Source of the DNA: CAXQRU01 sp964226685
GTDB lineage: Bacteria; Pseudomonadota; Gammaproteobacteria; Pseudomonadales; Cellvibrionaceae
Length of the DNA stretch: 17,536 nt
Direction: 5' to 3'
Assembly: GCA_964226685.1 (NCBI GenBank)
Contig: CAXQRU010000006.1
Coordinates: 1-17,536 of the forward strand
The notes under the pieces were generated by a model. The model saw only the letters and a program-made list of their open reading frames with translations, was not told the DNA's origin and ran no database searches. This document shows positions 1-9,400 of this stretch, in pieces (the first letter of the stretch is position 1; every line of letters starts with the position of its first letter). Position numbers and translations under genes: made by a program.

Positions 1-22
1 CTACACGACGCTCTTCCGATCT
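1..22 (+). other. Sequencing/library adapter remnant
   Basis: The first 22 bases (starting CTACACGACGCTCTTCCG and ending in ATCT) match the 3' part of the Illumina TruSeq read-1 adapter. The exact reverse complement closes the window at 17515-17536. This is not biological sequence. The nadV reading frame begins directly after it, at base 23. Confidence 0.97.
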
Positions 23-1339
23 CCCAATACTCGGTTTGTTTCAAGTTACATTGAGGCTCGCGGCGGGCAATATCAGAAGGCCGTCTTTTTTGGCTTGCAA
101 ATGTTTATTAAACGCTATCTTACTCAAGCGATTACTGAGGCGCAAATCGTTGAGGCCAGTGCTATCTTTGCGGCTCATGGTGTCCCTTTTAATGAAGCGG
201 GTTGGCGTTATATTTTAACTGAACACAGTGGTTTTTTACCTATTGAAATCCAAGCCTTACCAGAGGGTAGCGTGGTGCCCATTAAAAATGCTTTGGTGCA
301 AGTAGTGAATACTGACCCACAGTGTGCTTGGTTAACCAGTTATGTGGAAACGGCATTGTTGCGCGCGATTTGGTATCCCACAACCGTCGCTACGATTTCA
401 TGGCATGGCCGACAAATTATTGAGAAGTATCTTGAGAAAACTGCCGATACCATTGATGGTTTGGATTTTAAATTGCATGATTTTGGTGCTCGTGGTGCTA
501 CTTGCGAAGAGGCTGCGGCGATTGGTGGGGCGGCTCATTTAGTCAATTTTAAAGGCACCGATACGATCAGTGGTATTGTGGCGGCTCGCCGATTTTATGG
601 GGCCGATATGCCAGGATTTTCTATCCCAGCGGCTGAGCACAGCACGATTACTAGCTGGGGGCGTGATCAAGAAGCCGAGGCTTATGCCAATATGTTGAAA
701 CAATTCGGTGGTGAGAATAAATTGGTGGCAGTGGTCAGTGACTCATACGATTTGTTCAATGCGATCGATAATATCTGGGGCGATGAGTTAAAAGAGGCCG
801 TTAAAAACAGTGGGGGTACCTTAGTGATTCGCCCAGATAGTGGTGACCCAGTCAGTATAGTGCGTGAAACCATTGAGCGTCTAATGAATAAATTTGGTTT
901 TAGCACTAACGCCAAAGGCTATCGAGTTTTGCCATCTTATGTTCGCGTCATTCAGGGAGATGGTATTTCTTTAACCAGCATTGAAGCTATTTTGGCGGCA
1001 ATGGAGAAAGCGGGTTTGAGTGCAGATAATATTGCTTTTGGCATGGGAGGTGAGTTATTGCAAAAATTAAATCGCGATACCTTGCAGTTTGCGATGAAGG
1101 CATCGGCCGCTGAAGTGGATGGAAACTGGCGTGATGTATTTAAAGATCCTGTGACCGACAGCGGTAAACGCTCTAAAAAAGGACGCTTGGCCGTTATCCG
1201 TGAGGGGAGTGAGTACAGCACCATTCGAGCAGATGAGTTGCTGGGCAAGAGCAATGAGTTGGTCACGATTTTTCGAGATGGAAAATTGCTGGTTGACGAC
1301 TCTTTTGAGACGGTTAGAGCGAGAGCGGCGGCTCGCTAG
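23..1339 (+). CDS. nadV: Nicotinamide phosphoribosyltransferase (NAMPT/NadV), 5'-truncated
   Basis: This enzyme joins nicotinamide and PRPP to give NMN and pyrophosphate, the committed step of NAD salvage from nicotinamide in the cytoplasm. The frame is open from base 23, immediately after the adapter. Its first residues (PNTRFVSSYIEARGG) align with the family's 'PPNT...SYFE.R' region, so only about 20-30 N-terminal residues are missing. The TTG at 95 and ATG at 101 are internal codons, not starts. 438 residues are visible. Family landmarks, numbered in the fragment, are KLHDFGARG (Asp about 153, nicotinamide specificity), AAEHSTITSWG (His about 206, the catalytic His247 of human NAMPT), VIRPDSGDP (Arg/Asp about 270-272, ribose/phosphate site), VIQGDG (about 309-314) and FGMGGELLQKL. 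The C-terminus is complete and a terminator follows at 1342. No NMN adenylyltransferase or NrtR-like regulator is visible; any partner would lie upstream of the edge. Confidence 0.95.
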   Translation, partial: PNTRFVSSYIEARGGQYQKAVFFGLQMFIKRYLTQAITEAQIVEASAIFAAHGVPFNEAGWRYILTEHSGFLPIEIQALPEGSVVPIKNALVQVVNTDPQCAWLTSYVETALLRAIWYPTTVATISWHGRQIIEKYLEKTADTIDGLDFKLHDFGARGATCEEAAAIGGAAHLVNFKGTDTISGIVAARRFYGADMPGFSIPAAEHSTITSWGRDQEAEAYANMLKQFGGENKLVAVVSDSYDLFNAIDNIWGDELKEAVKNSGGTLVIRPDSGDPVSIVRETIERLMNKFGFSTNAKGYRVLPSYVRVIQGDGISLTSIEAILAAMEKAGLSADNIAFGMGGELLQKLNRDTLQFAMKASAAEVDGNWRDVFKDPVTDSGKRSKKGRLAVIREGSEYSTIRADELLGKSNELVTIFRDGKLLVDDSFETVRARAAAR

Positions 1340-1341
1340 AT

Positions 1342-1370
1342 AAATCCGGCTATATTAGCCGGATTTTTTT
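1342..1370 (+). terminator. Intrinsic terminator of nadV
   Basis: A perfect 11-bp stem (AAATCCGGCTA / TAGCCGGATTT, arms 1342-1352 and 1356-1366) with a 3-nt TAT loop is followed by a T run to 1370. It begins 2 nt after the nadV stop codon. There is no T run on the opposite strand, so it should work mainly for nadV. It also separates nadV from the convergent lipoprotein gene, whose stop is at 1375. Confidence 0.92.
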
Positions 1371-1374
1371 GTCC

Positions 1375-1956
1375 TTACAATTTTGCCTTTGCTTTAACAA
1401 TTTCACTAAATACAGCCATTACAAATTGGTCGATGTCTTGGCGAGCTATATTTTTTGGGTTGTTATCCATAGTCAGTCTCACTTTCAGTAAATCTCCTTG
1501 ATGCTCGCTCACATAAAGCAGAGTGATTCTTGGTATGTCTTGGTAAGTAAGGCTAAGTTTGTGTTTAGTGACGATAACATCGTTATCGTAGGCTACCGCC
1601 TCAAGTACGTTGACATTTTGGTAATCGCCTAGCTTCTCAACTACATAAATGTCATCCAGGCTGGCCTTGGTAACGGCGTAGATAATCTCTTTGTGAGAGT
1701 ATGATTTGGTGGATTCAGGTGTTGGCCACACAAATACACTGGCCACTATTGTAGGCTCATCTTCTTTGACGTATCTGAGTGCATAGCCAAGGTTGTTATC
1801 AAATTTTTTATAATCTTGATATCGATAGCCATGAATAGATTGGTTTATGTATTGTACAATCTCGGGTGCGTCGGTATCGGATTGACTTGTTTGACTTGGA
1901 GTGGAACTGCAAGCGCTAATGAGAATGCTCAGTAGTATGGCGGATAAGACTTTCAT
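1375..1956 (-). CDS. Small lipoprotein of unknown function
   Basis: This 193-residue protein carries a type II signal peptide: MKVLSAILLSILISAC has a basic start, a hydrophobic core and the lipobox ISAC with the lipidated Cys at residue 16. A Ser/Thr/Gln-rich linker follows (about 17-30), then an alpha/beta-looking globular part without motifs I recognise. Residue +2 after the Cys is Ser, which normally sends a lipoprotein to the outer membrane. The start is supported by an AGGGA ribosome-binding sequence 6 nt upstream of the ATG (1963-1967, minus strand). It stands alone: nadV converges on it from one side and the metallopeptidase gene diverges on the other. I do not recognise a named family; the lipoprotein call is firm and the function unknown. 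Confidence 0.85.
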   Translation of the reverse strand: MKVLSAILLSILISACSSTPSQTSQSDTDAPEIVQYINQSIHGYRYQDYKKFDNNLGYALRYVKEDEPTIVASVFVWPTPESTKSYSHKEIIYAVTKASLDDIYVVEKLGDYQNVNVLEAVAYDNDVIVTKHKLSLTYQDIPRITLLYVSEHQGDLLKVRLTMDNNPKNIARQDIDQFVMAVFSEIVKAKAKL

Positions 1957-2083
1957 GGATAATCCCTAGCTAAATACGCAATGTAGCATATATTATTCCT
2001 GGAAAATACAATCGCTGTCGCATTAAGGGCTACTCATTTGACTTTTTCGTATAGTATGATCGTTTTTATTTTGTGTGTGATTT

Positions 2084-3091
2084 ATGAGACCCTTTAATTG
2101 CAGCCAATGTGGTGCACAAGTTTACTTTGAAAACTCACATTGTATGAATTGTCATGCCGACTTGGGCTTTGCCATTGATTCTCTGGATATCGTGGCGCTG
2201 CCCAGCCGTCCAGACCTCATGTATTGCCAAAATTACCAATTACACGCGTGCAATTGGTTGGTAAATACCGATAGTCACTCGCCATACTGCTTGAGTTGCC
2301 AGTTGAATAATACCATTCCTGATTTAAGTCAAGATCAGTACCGAAACTATTGGTTTGAAATTGAGCGCGCCAAACGTCGACTTTTGTACAGTTTATTTAA
2401 ACTGAATTTGCCGGTGGTGCCAAAACAGACTCGTGATGGTGAGGGTATTTGGTTTGATTTTTTAGCGCCGGATGAAAACGAACCGGTATTAACAGGGCAT
2501 CTTCATGGCTTGATTACATTAAATATTCATGAGGCCGATAGTGTTGCCAGAGAGGCCAGTAAAAAGCAATTAGGAGAGCCCTATCGTACCTTGCTGGGAC
2601 ATTTCCGCCATGAAATTGGTCATTATTTTTGGCAGCTCTTAGTGGAGCCTAATCATGAAATGCTTAATGTGTTTCGAGGAGCATTTGGGGATGAGCGAAT
2701 AGATTATCAAAGTGCACTGAGTGCTCATTACGAGCGCAAAGACGCCCATCGTTGGGATGATGCTTATGTTAGTTTTTATGCCTCATCGCATCCTTGGGAG
2801 GATTGGGCGGAAACGTGGGCGCATTATTTACACATCTTAGATGCACTAGACACCGCCAGCCAATTTGGCATGGCGGTGGAACGGCCCGATCATCAGAAAG
2901 TAGATTTTGAATTATTTGATCCCTACCAAGCGACGAGTATTGAGGTGTTGATTCAACACTGGCTGCCTATGACCTATGCGTTAAACAGCATTAACCGCAG
3001 TATGGGTTTACACGATTTTTATCCGTTTGTACTGACACCCAAGGTGATTCATAAGCTGGGTGTCGTACATGATATTATTCGTTGCTCATAG
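2084..3091 (+). CDS. Zinc-ribbon putative zinc-dependent metallopeptidase
   Basis: This is a 335-residue cytoplasmic protein without a signal peptide. The N-terminus is a double zinc ribbon: Cys6/Cys9 with Cys20/Cys23, then Cys48, Cys56 and Cys69/Cys72. The rest is a metallopeptidase-like domain with the zinc-binding helix HEIGHYFW (residues 176-183; His176 and His180 as ligands, Glu177 as catalytic base). A downstream segment, WEDWAETWAHYLH (238-250), can supply the third ligand, probably Glu243. Length and layout fit the bacterial 'zinc-ribbon domain, putative zinc-binding metallopeptidase' family, whose substrate is unknown to me. Its stop codon is 2 nt from the stop of the transglutaminase gene on the other strand. 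That closeness, and my recollection that the family recurs beside transglutaminase/ATP-grasp/alpha-E genes, suggests a role in the same pathway. No clear Shine-Dalgarno sequence precedes the ATG. Confidence 0.88.
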   Translation: MRPFNCSQCGAQVYFENSHCMNCHADLGFAIDSLDIVALPSRPDLMYCQNYQLHACNWLVNTDSHSPYCLSCQLNNTIPDLSQDQYRNYWFEIERAKRRLLYSLFKLNLPVVPKQTRDGEGIWFDFLAPDENEPVLTGHLHGLITLNIHEADSVAREASKKQLGEPYRTLLGHFRHEIGHYFWQLLVEPNHEMLNVFRGAFGDERIDYQSALSAHYERKDAHRWDDAYVSFYASSHPWEDWAETWAHYLHILDALDTASQFGMAVERPDHQKVDFELFDPYQATSIEVLIQHWLPMTYALNSINRSMGLHDFYPFVLTPKVIHKLGVVHDIIRCS

Positions 3092-3093
3092 CC

Positions 3094-3972
3094 TCATTCA
3101 ATTCGAGCGACATCGACTGAGACACTGAGTTTTTGCTTGCCGCTGCCCCCAAAAATAATGCCGCGTAATGGGCTGACATCGGAGTAATCTCGACCCCAGG
3201 CCGTAACAATATGTTGGCCCCTGGGAGTTGAGTTGTTGGTTGGATCAAAATCAAACCAGCCGGCTCCTGGAATAAACACAGAGAACCAGGCATGAGTGGC
3301 ATCGGCACCAATTAACCGTTCTTTTCCTGGGGGTGGTTCGGTCTCTATATAGCCACTTACATAACGGCAGGGAATTCCTAATGAACGCAAGCAGCCAATG
3401 GCTATGTGCGCAAAATCTTGGCAAACCCCTTTGCGTTGCTCCATGACTTCTGAGATGGGAGTGGCCACTTGCGTAGCACCTGATTCGTATTTGAAGGATT
3501 CATGAATAGCTTGATTCAGCTCGCTGACCGAAGCTAATAAAGATTTATCGAGCTGGAAAAAAGGCTTGGCGAAATTCAATAAATCATCGTTCACTTTAAT
3601 CATGGGTGAGTTCAGTAAAAACTCTCTTGCATAGAGATTCTCAATGCTGAGATCAGTCTTGAGGCGGTTGATCGCCTCCCCGTATGTGAGAGGGTAATTG
3701 TTGTGATCCCTTTGGTCTGGGTCGATATTGATCTGAGTCGTTACTTTGATAGACAAGGCCGTATGTTGTGAGTTAATCGCAAAGTGATAACTGCGATTGC
3801 CAAAGTAATCAATGCGTTTGTGAGCGCTGGTCGGTGTTGGCGAAACCGTAATTTGAGAATTCGATGGATGCTGATTGAACGTTTCTCTCGGTATAATGTG
3901 AGAGCGGCTATAGCATTGACTGACCGGGTTTTGATATTGATATCGTGTTTCATGGGTAACGATAAATTTCAT
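3094..3972 (-). CDS. Transglutaminase-like cysteine protease family protein (downstream module)
   Basis: This 292-residue protein has a bacterial transglutaminase N-terminal beta domain (MKFIVTHETRYQYQNPVSQ onward, about 1-85) and a transglutaminase/peptidase core. The catalytic triad is visible: Cys184 in KGVCQDFAH, His227 in DATHAWFSVF and Asp243 in FDFDPTNN. Family members are transglutaminases or, more often in bacteria, amide-cleaving enzymes; which applies here is not decided by sequence. I chose the ATG at 3972 over the in-frame ATG at 3987. Family members begin at this point, and 3972 overlaps the upstream stop as ATGA, a classic translational-coupling arrangement. It is the last gene of the five-gene operon. 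No signal peptide is present, so the protein is expected in the cytoplasm. Confidence 0.92.
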   Translation of the reverse strand: MKFIVTHETRYQYQNPVSQCYSRSHIIPRETFNQHPSNSQITVSPTPTSAHKRIDYFGNRSYHFAINSQHTALSIKVTTQINIDPDQRDHNNYPLTYGEAINRLKTDLSIENLYAREFLLNSPMIKVNDDLLNFAKPFFQLDKSLLASVSELNQAIHESFKYESGATQVATPISEVMEQRKGVCQDFAHIAIGCLRSLGIPCRYVSGYIETEPPPGKERLIGADATHAWFSVFIPGAGWFDFDPTNNSTPRGQHIVTAWGRDYSDVSPLRGIIFGGSGKQKLSVSVDVARIE

Positions 3973-6479
3973 TGTCGACGATTCCATGGATCATCAAAAG
4001 CTTGTTGCTCGGTGTCGGTGTGATCAAAATATTGTCGGCTGATCGATTCGGAAATCGAGTTTAACAGGGTTTGGCAATTGTCAATCAATTCGGCAAGTTG
4101 ATCGCGAGTTTTACTTGTATTTTGTGTTGTTAATTTTTCAATATCAGCAAGTTCTATGTCGTGATGAATTTTAATTAATCGTTGCCTATCGGATAAGCCC
4201 TTTGTCGGCAGGCTGGAATTTTTGGGTGGTAGAGTCTCCACCAAATGTTGTAATTCTTGCACCAAATAAACCATGGATCTTGGGTTGTCGATGGCCGTTA
4301 GCATTAAGCTCAGTACGTGTTCAATACTATTGTTGGCGCCGTATTGTCGGCGAAATGTATTGAGTGTTTCGCCGGTCAATAAAATAGTTTCTAAAGCCAC
4401 ATATTCGTCGTATTCGTTTAGCACCGGAACGAGTAATGCATCCAGCAGTGATAAAGTTTGTTCCGAGCTTTCTAATAATCGGCCTAATTTCATAAAATGC
4501 CAGCCATGTCCTCGCATCATACTCTCTTGAGTGAGCCCGGCTAGAGCTAAAAGGCTGGTGACCATAGGGTCGAGGGATTCTTCTGGGGCCGATGAAAAAT
4601 CGTCGAGTAATGTCGCTAGGTCAGATATTTCTTGTCGTAAATCACTGATAACCCGTTGAGTGTCTGATGATAATAGAGTTTGCACTTCGTCGGCACAGTT
4701 CAACATTTCTCGTATGTTGCTCGCAAGGCTACCTGGTTTATTGATATCCACCATTACAGCATATAATTCTTCATCGGCTTTTTCGTAGTATTCTGGTTGC
4801 TCGTCACTAAAACCGGGAAGCGTATTGGTAAACTGTGTCACGGCTTTTAATAAATGCCGGTAACATTCATCTGATAATTGCCTGGCATTATTCATTTGGA
4901 TAAACACGGTTCTTAGCAATCGCAGACTCCATTCAACGCGAGCCATGTAGCGACCTAACCAAAACATGTTTTCAACCATTCGGCTGGGGAGGCTTTTATT
5001 GGCATGGATCAGCGAATAAGATTCTTGTTCTGGAATGGGTTGGCTATTGACATTGCCAGATAACACCCAGACGTCTTTGCTTGATGATTCGGTACTGAAT
5101 TTAATAAGGCCTGATTGATCGCTACTTCTTGCTAGCCCACCTGGCATTACGTGATAATCATTGTTGGAAGCAAAGGCAAAGGTGCGTAACACCGAGGCAC
5201 TGGCGAGTAATTCTGACCCGTCTTGCCACGTAGGCACGGTGCTTGGCACGACATGCTCTTGCGCCGCGTAGTAAAGAGGTCGGGCTTGGATTTCTCTGCG
5301 TAGCTGCTCGATCTGTTCCTGATCCAGTGAATTTCCAAGAATGGTGCTCGGCTGCTCTTTGCTAACGGGTTTAATCACGAGGTTTGGCAGGTTGTCGAGA
5401 ATATATTCAAGATCCAGTGGGTCTCCGGCCCAGTAGCTGGGTACGTTTTCAAGGCTAAGCGTTCGGCCTGTAAAAAATTGACTGATTGCATCGCTGTACT
5501 TCATTAAAATCGGGTTTTCAAGTGCACCCGACCCCAGAGGGTTAACGACGGAAACATGCTGGTTGCGAACGACTTCTAGTAAGCCTGGAATGCCCCAGAG
5601 ACTATCTCCCCTTAGTTCAGCTGGATCGCAGTCGACATCATCGATGTGTCGAATAATCGTATCAACTCGGCTAAGTCCATCGAGAGATTTAAGCCAAGCA
5701 TAACCATTGCGCACGGTAATATCTCGCCCCTGAACCAGGGTAAATCCTAAATAATTGGCCAACAATGCGTGCTCAAAATAGTAATCATTTTGGCTGTTCG
5801 ATGTGAGCAAAACAATATTGGGGCGCTCTTGGGATTGAGATAAATGATAGAGTTGATAGCGCATCATTTGAAAGAAAAATGACAAATCTCTGGCCGGTAA
5901 ATGCCTAAACCAACTAGGGAATACCCGGGACATCGCCGATCGGTTTTCAAGTGCAAAGCCCACACCATTAAGACCTTGGGTTCTGTCTGTGAGTACTTGA
6001 AATTGGCCATTGGGATTGCGAATTAAATCGGCACTATAAAAACTCAAGGGTCTTTCACCAAGATTAATGCCAAAGCAGGGCCTTAAAAAACCTGGGTCGA
6101 CAAATAATGCTTCCGGGGGAATGACACCCTCTTGAATGAGACGCTGATCTTGATAGATATCATTAAACACTTTGTTCAGTAGCTCAGCTCGTTCACACAA
6201 GCCTGTTTCGATGGTATGCCATTGGGTACTATCGATTAACCAGGGCGCCAAATTTAAAGGCCAAGTGGATTTGGATGTGCGTATTAACGCTCCATCATCT
6301 CGAAGTATGCGCTCAAGTTTAGTTAAGCGTTGCTGCAGTTGAGTGTTGCTGTGAGCACCGAGTAGGTTAAGTAATTGTTGCCAGTGAGCCGCCATGGTAG
6401 GGTGCTCTTGAAACGCCTCATCAAAACCTGAGTGGTTAGGACTATAGCGCAACGGACTGGCATCATCGGATGGCTTCAT
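3969..6479 (-). CDS. Circularly permuted ATP-grasp / alpha-E fusion protein
   Basis: This is an 836-residue two-domain protein. Residues about 30-480 are a circularly permuted type 2 ATP-grasp domain, including FNDIYQDQRLI (105-115), GFALENRS (174-181), YYFEHALLANYLGF (233-246), a VDTIIRHIDD segment (272-281), WGIPGLLEVVRN (295-306), LVIKPV (367-372) and VMPGGLAR (444-451). From about residue 497 (SLPSRMVENMFWLGRYMARV) to about 800 runs an all-helical alpha-E domain, matching the start of the separate alpha-E protein encoded upstream in the operon. ATP-grasp enzymes typically ligate a carboxylate to an amine using ATP; alpha-E is of unknown function but a constant partner. Compared with the unfused paralogue at 10753-12204, the glycine-rich GGYGM loop is absent and EDN is replaced by TDR, so catalysis may differ. 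It starts 10 nt after the previous stop and ends in an ATGA overlap with the next gene. Confidence 0.92.
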   Translation of the reverse strand: MKPSDDASPLRYSPNHSGFDEAFQEHPTMAAHWQQLLNLLGAHSNTQLQQRLTKLERILRDDGALIRTSKSTWPLNLAPWLIDSTQWHTIETGLCERAELLNKVFNDIYQDQRLIQEGVIPPEALFVDPGFLRPCFGINLGERPLSFYSADLIRNPNGQFQVLTDRTQGLNGVGFALENRSAMSRVFPSWFRHLPARDLSFFFQMMRYQLYHLSQSQERPNIVLLTSNSQNDYYFEHALLANYLGFTLVQGRDITVRNGYAWLKSLDGLSRVDTIIRHIDDVDCDPAELRGDSLWGIPGLLEVVRNQHVSVVNPLGSGALENPILMKYSDAISQFFTGRTLSLENVPSYWAGDPLDLEYILDNLPNLVIKPVSKEQPSTILGNSLDQEQIEQLRREIQARPLYYAAQEHVVPSTVPTWQDGSELLASASVLRTFAFASNNDYHVMPGGLARSSDQSGLIKFSTESSSKDVWVLSGNVNSQPIPEQESYSLIHANKSLPSRMVENMFWLGRYMARVEWSLRLLRTVFIQMNNARQLSDECYRHLLKAVTQFTNTLPGFSDEQPEYYEKADEELYAVMVDINKPGSLASNIREMLNCADEVQTLLSSDTQRVISDLRQEISDLATLLDDFSSAPEESLDPMVTSLLALAGLTQESMMRGHGWHFMKLGRLLESSEQTLSLLDALLVPVLNEYDEYVALETILLTGETLNTFRRQYGANNSIEHVLSLMLTAIDNPRSMVYLVQELQHLVETLPPKNSSLPTKGLSDRQRLIKIHHDIELADIEKLTTQNTSKTRDQLAELIDNCQTLLNSISESISRQYFDHTDTEQQAFDDPWNRRQ

Positions 6480-6489
6480 AAGTGCAAGA

Positions 6490-9400
6490 TTACTTAGTTC
6501 GTCTCAAGTCTAAAGTATAGCTGTATTCTAGCGCCTCTGTGACCCATTGTGCTGCCGGCCTTGATGGCGTTGTACGTTTGCTAACAGAGCGACTGCCAGG
6601 ACTGTTGGGTTGTCGGTTGACAACTGCAGGCACCATGGGCCCTGGTGTGTGGCCATACTCCCAAAATCGATTTCCGCGCCTAGATTCGGCCTCGTAGCTA
6701 TTAACGGGAATGGTGTCATAGCTTCTACCGCCTGGGTGTGAGACATGATAAGTACAGCCGCCAATCACTCGCTGATTCCACGTGTCCACTAAATCAAAGA
6801 CTAGGGGCGTATCAACCCCTAAGGTGGGGTGTAACGCCGAGGGCGGTTGCCAGGCCCGGTAGCGAACTCCAGCCACATACTCCCCAGCTTTGTGTGTGGG
6901 CCGCAGTGGTACTTTGGCGCCATTACAAGTGAGAATATAGCGGTCATCGTGGATGCCGGTCAGAGTTACTTGCAAGCGCTCGACTGAGGAGTCAACGTAG
7001 CGAGTGGTTCCTTGGGAACCAATTTCTTCGCCCAATACATGCCAAGGCTCAATAGCCCAGCGCAGTTGAATACTTTTATCGTCAATGTCGACTCTGCCAT
7101 AGTGTGGGAAACGAAATTCGCTAAAAGGCGCTAGCCACTCTAGGTCAAACTCATAGCCGTGCTCATTGAGATCTGTCACGACTTCTTTGATGTCCTGCCA
7201 CACATAGTAGGGCAGCATAAATCGATCGTGTAATTCTGTACCCCAGCGAATCAATTTGTGACGATAAGGGTGTTCCCAGAATCGAGCCACGAGTGCACGT
7301 AACAATAACATTTGCACCATTGACATCTGGGCATGAGGGGGCATTTCAAAACCTCGAAATTCCAATATTCCAAGCCGGCCGGTAGGGCCTGTAGGCGAGT
7401 AGAGTTTGTCGATGCAAAATTCTGCCCGGTGGGTGTTGCCGGTAATATCGACTAATAAATTTCTAAAAATGCGATCCACCAGCCAGGGCTCTGGCGTGGT
7501 GCCAGGTGGTACTTGTGCAAAGGCAATTTCTAATTCGTAGAGAATATCATCGCGCCCCTCATCGACTCGCGGAGCTTGACTGGTCGGGCCAACAAACATG
7601 CCTGAAAATAGATACGAAAGGCTTGGGTGGTGTTGCCAATAAGTAATAAAACTTTGTAGCAAGTCAGGTCGCCTCAAGAGCGGGCTATCGGCGGGTGTTA
7701 CGCCTCCTAAGGTAATGTGATTGCCACCGCCAGTGCCAGTATGACGACCATCAACCATGAACTTATCGGTACCCAGCCGAGAAAGATGCGCTTGCTCATA
7801 GAGCGTGAGCGTTTTATCGCACAGCTCTCGCCAGCTTTGGCTCGGATGGATATTCACCTCAATCACGCCGGGATCGGGGGTGATTTTAAAATGACTAATG
7901 CGGGGATCAAAGGGTGGTTCATAACCCTCGATCACCACCGGCATGTTTTGTTGATCGGCCACTGCCTCAATGGTGTCAATTAAACCTAAATAGTGCTCAA
8001 TATGCGATAGTGGCGGCAAGAAAATATAAAGCCGACCGTCTCGTGGTTCAATCACGAGTGCGGTTTTGATCACTTGCTTAGCTTGTCCTCCGGCTGAGCT
8101 TGCTTTCGCACTTTCGATATGCTCTGGGCGAGTTTCTAACGGGTCTCGTTCTGGCTGATAATCTTCATCCGGGTGAACCCAGGGCAGAGAATTTAAAGGC
8201 AAGCGAAAACCCAATGGCGTATCTCCAGGGATGGCGATCAACTGCTTGTGCCGCAATGGCCACTTAGAGCTTAACCAACGTTTGCCAAATGAATCCCACT
8301 GCAGGGGCAGCACATAACCACTGGGTACGTTTAAACCTCTTTTGAGCAGCTTGGCAAGCCTGGCTCGGTCGAGATCGGAAGATAAATCTTCTTGGTATAA
8401 ATCAATATTATCAGGCAGCTCTGACTCCGCAAGAATATAGTGCTTGGCGTCTTCATAGGCGGGGATCATGAAATTCTGTTCAATCTTAAGAGGCTTGAGC
8501 AGCGCCGACATAAAGTCGCGAGCGGTCTCAATTTTGGCTTGATAATCTTTATGAATATCGGCTAGCAATTTGGGGTTTTTCCACATCGGTTCGCCATCTT
8601 TTCTCCAAAAACAGCCCAAAGCCCAACGAGGAATAGGCTCACCGGGGTACCACTTGCCTTGGCCATAATGCAATAACTGACCACTGCCAAACTTTGGAGT
8701 TAAATTATCTAACAAGCGATAAGCCAGTTTCAGTTTATCATCGCCAAGAGCCTCGGTATTCCATTGTGCGGACTCCATATCATCAATAGAGACAAAGGTG
8801 GGTTCCCCGCCCATAGTGAGGCGCACATCCGCTTGTTCCAAAAAGCGATCCACATGTTCACCCAGTTCATTGATGGCAGCCCATTGCTCATCGCTATAGG
8901 GTTTGGTCACCCTTGGGTCTTCGTGGATGCGAGTTACGGTATTGCTAAATGAAAAATCAACGTCGCACTTATCGGTCGCACCACTAATGGGGGCGGCATT
9001 ACCGGGTTCGGGGGTGCAGGCCAGGGGGATGTGACCCTCGCCGGTCATCAAGCCAGAGGTGGGATCGAGACCAACCCAGCCAGCACCGGGTAAGAACACC
9101 TCGCACCAAGCGTGAAGATCAGTGAAGTCGGCGGCGGGGCCTGAGGGCCCATCGAGTGAGGCGATATCAGAAGTGAGCTGAACCAAATACCCAGAGGCAA
9201 AGCGTGCAGCCAAGCCTAAACGTCGCAAAAGCTGCACCAATAACCATGAGGAATCTCGACAAGAGCCCGTCGCCAGGGTTAAAGTCTCTTCACAGCTTTG
9301 TACACCGGGCTCCATTCGTAAATTATACTCAACCGACTTGTATACAGCTCGATTCAGTTCCACTAAAAAGTCAATGGTGGTTTTAGGTTGCTTTTTGCTA

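Noticed and set aside
2038..2060. Promoter TTGACT ... TATGAT before the metallopeptidase gene
   Set aside because: The spacer is only 11 nt, too short for a sigma-70 promoter, and I found no better-spaced -35 box.
6738..9386. Several plus-strand open frames of 60-90 codons within the DUF2126 gene, and similar ones antisense to nadV
   Set aside because: They lie opposite strongly conserved coding sequence, have low-complexity or unlikely translations and no ribosome-binding sites, so they are shadows.
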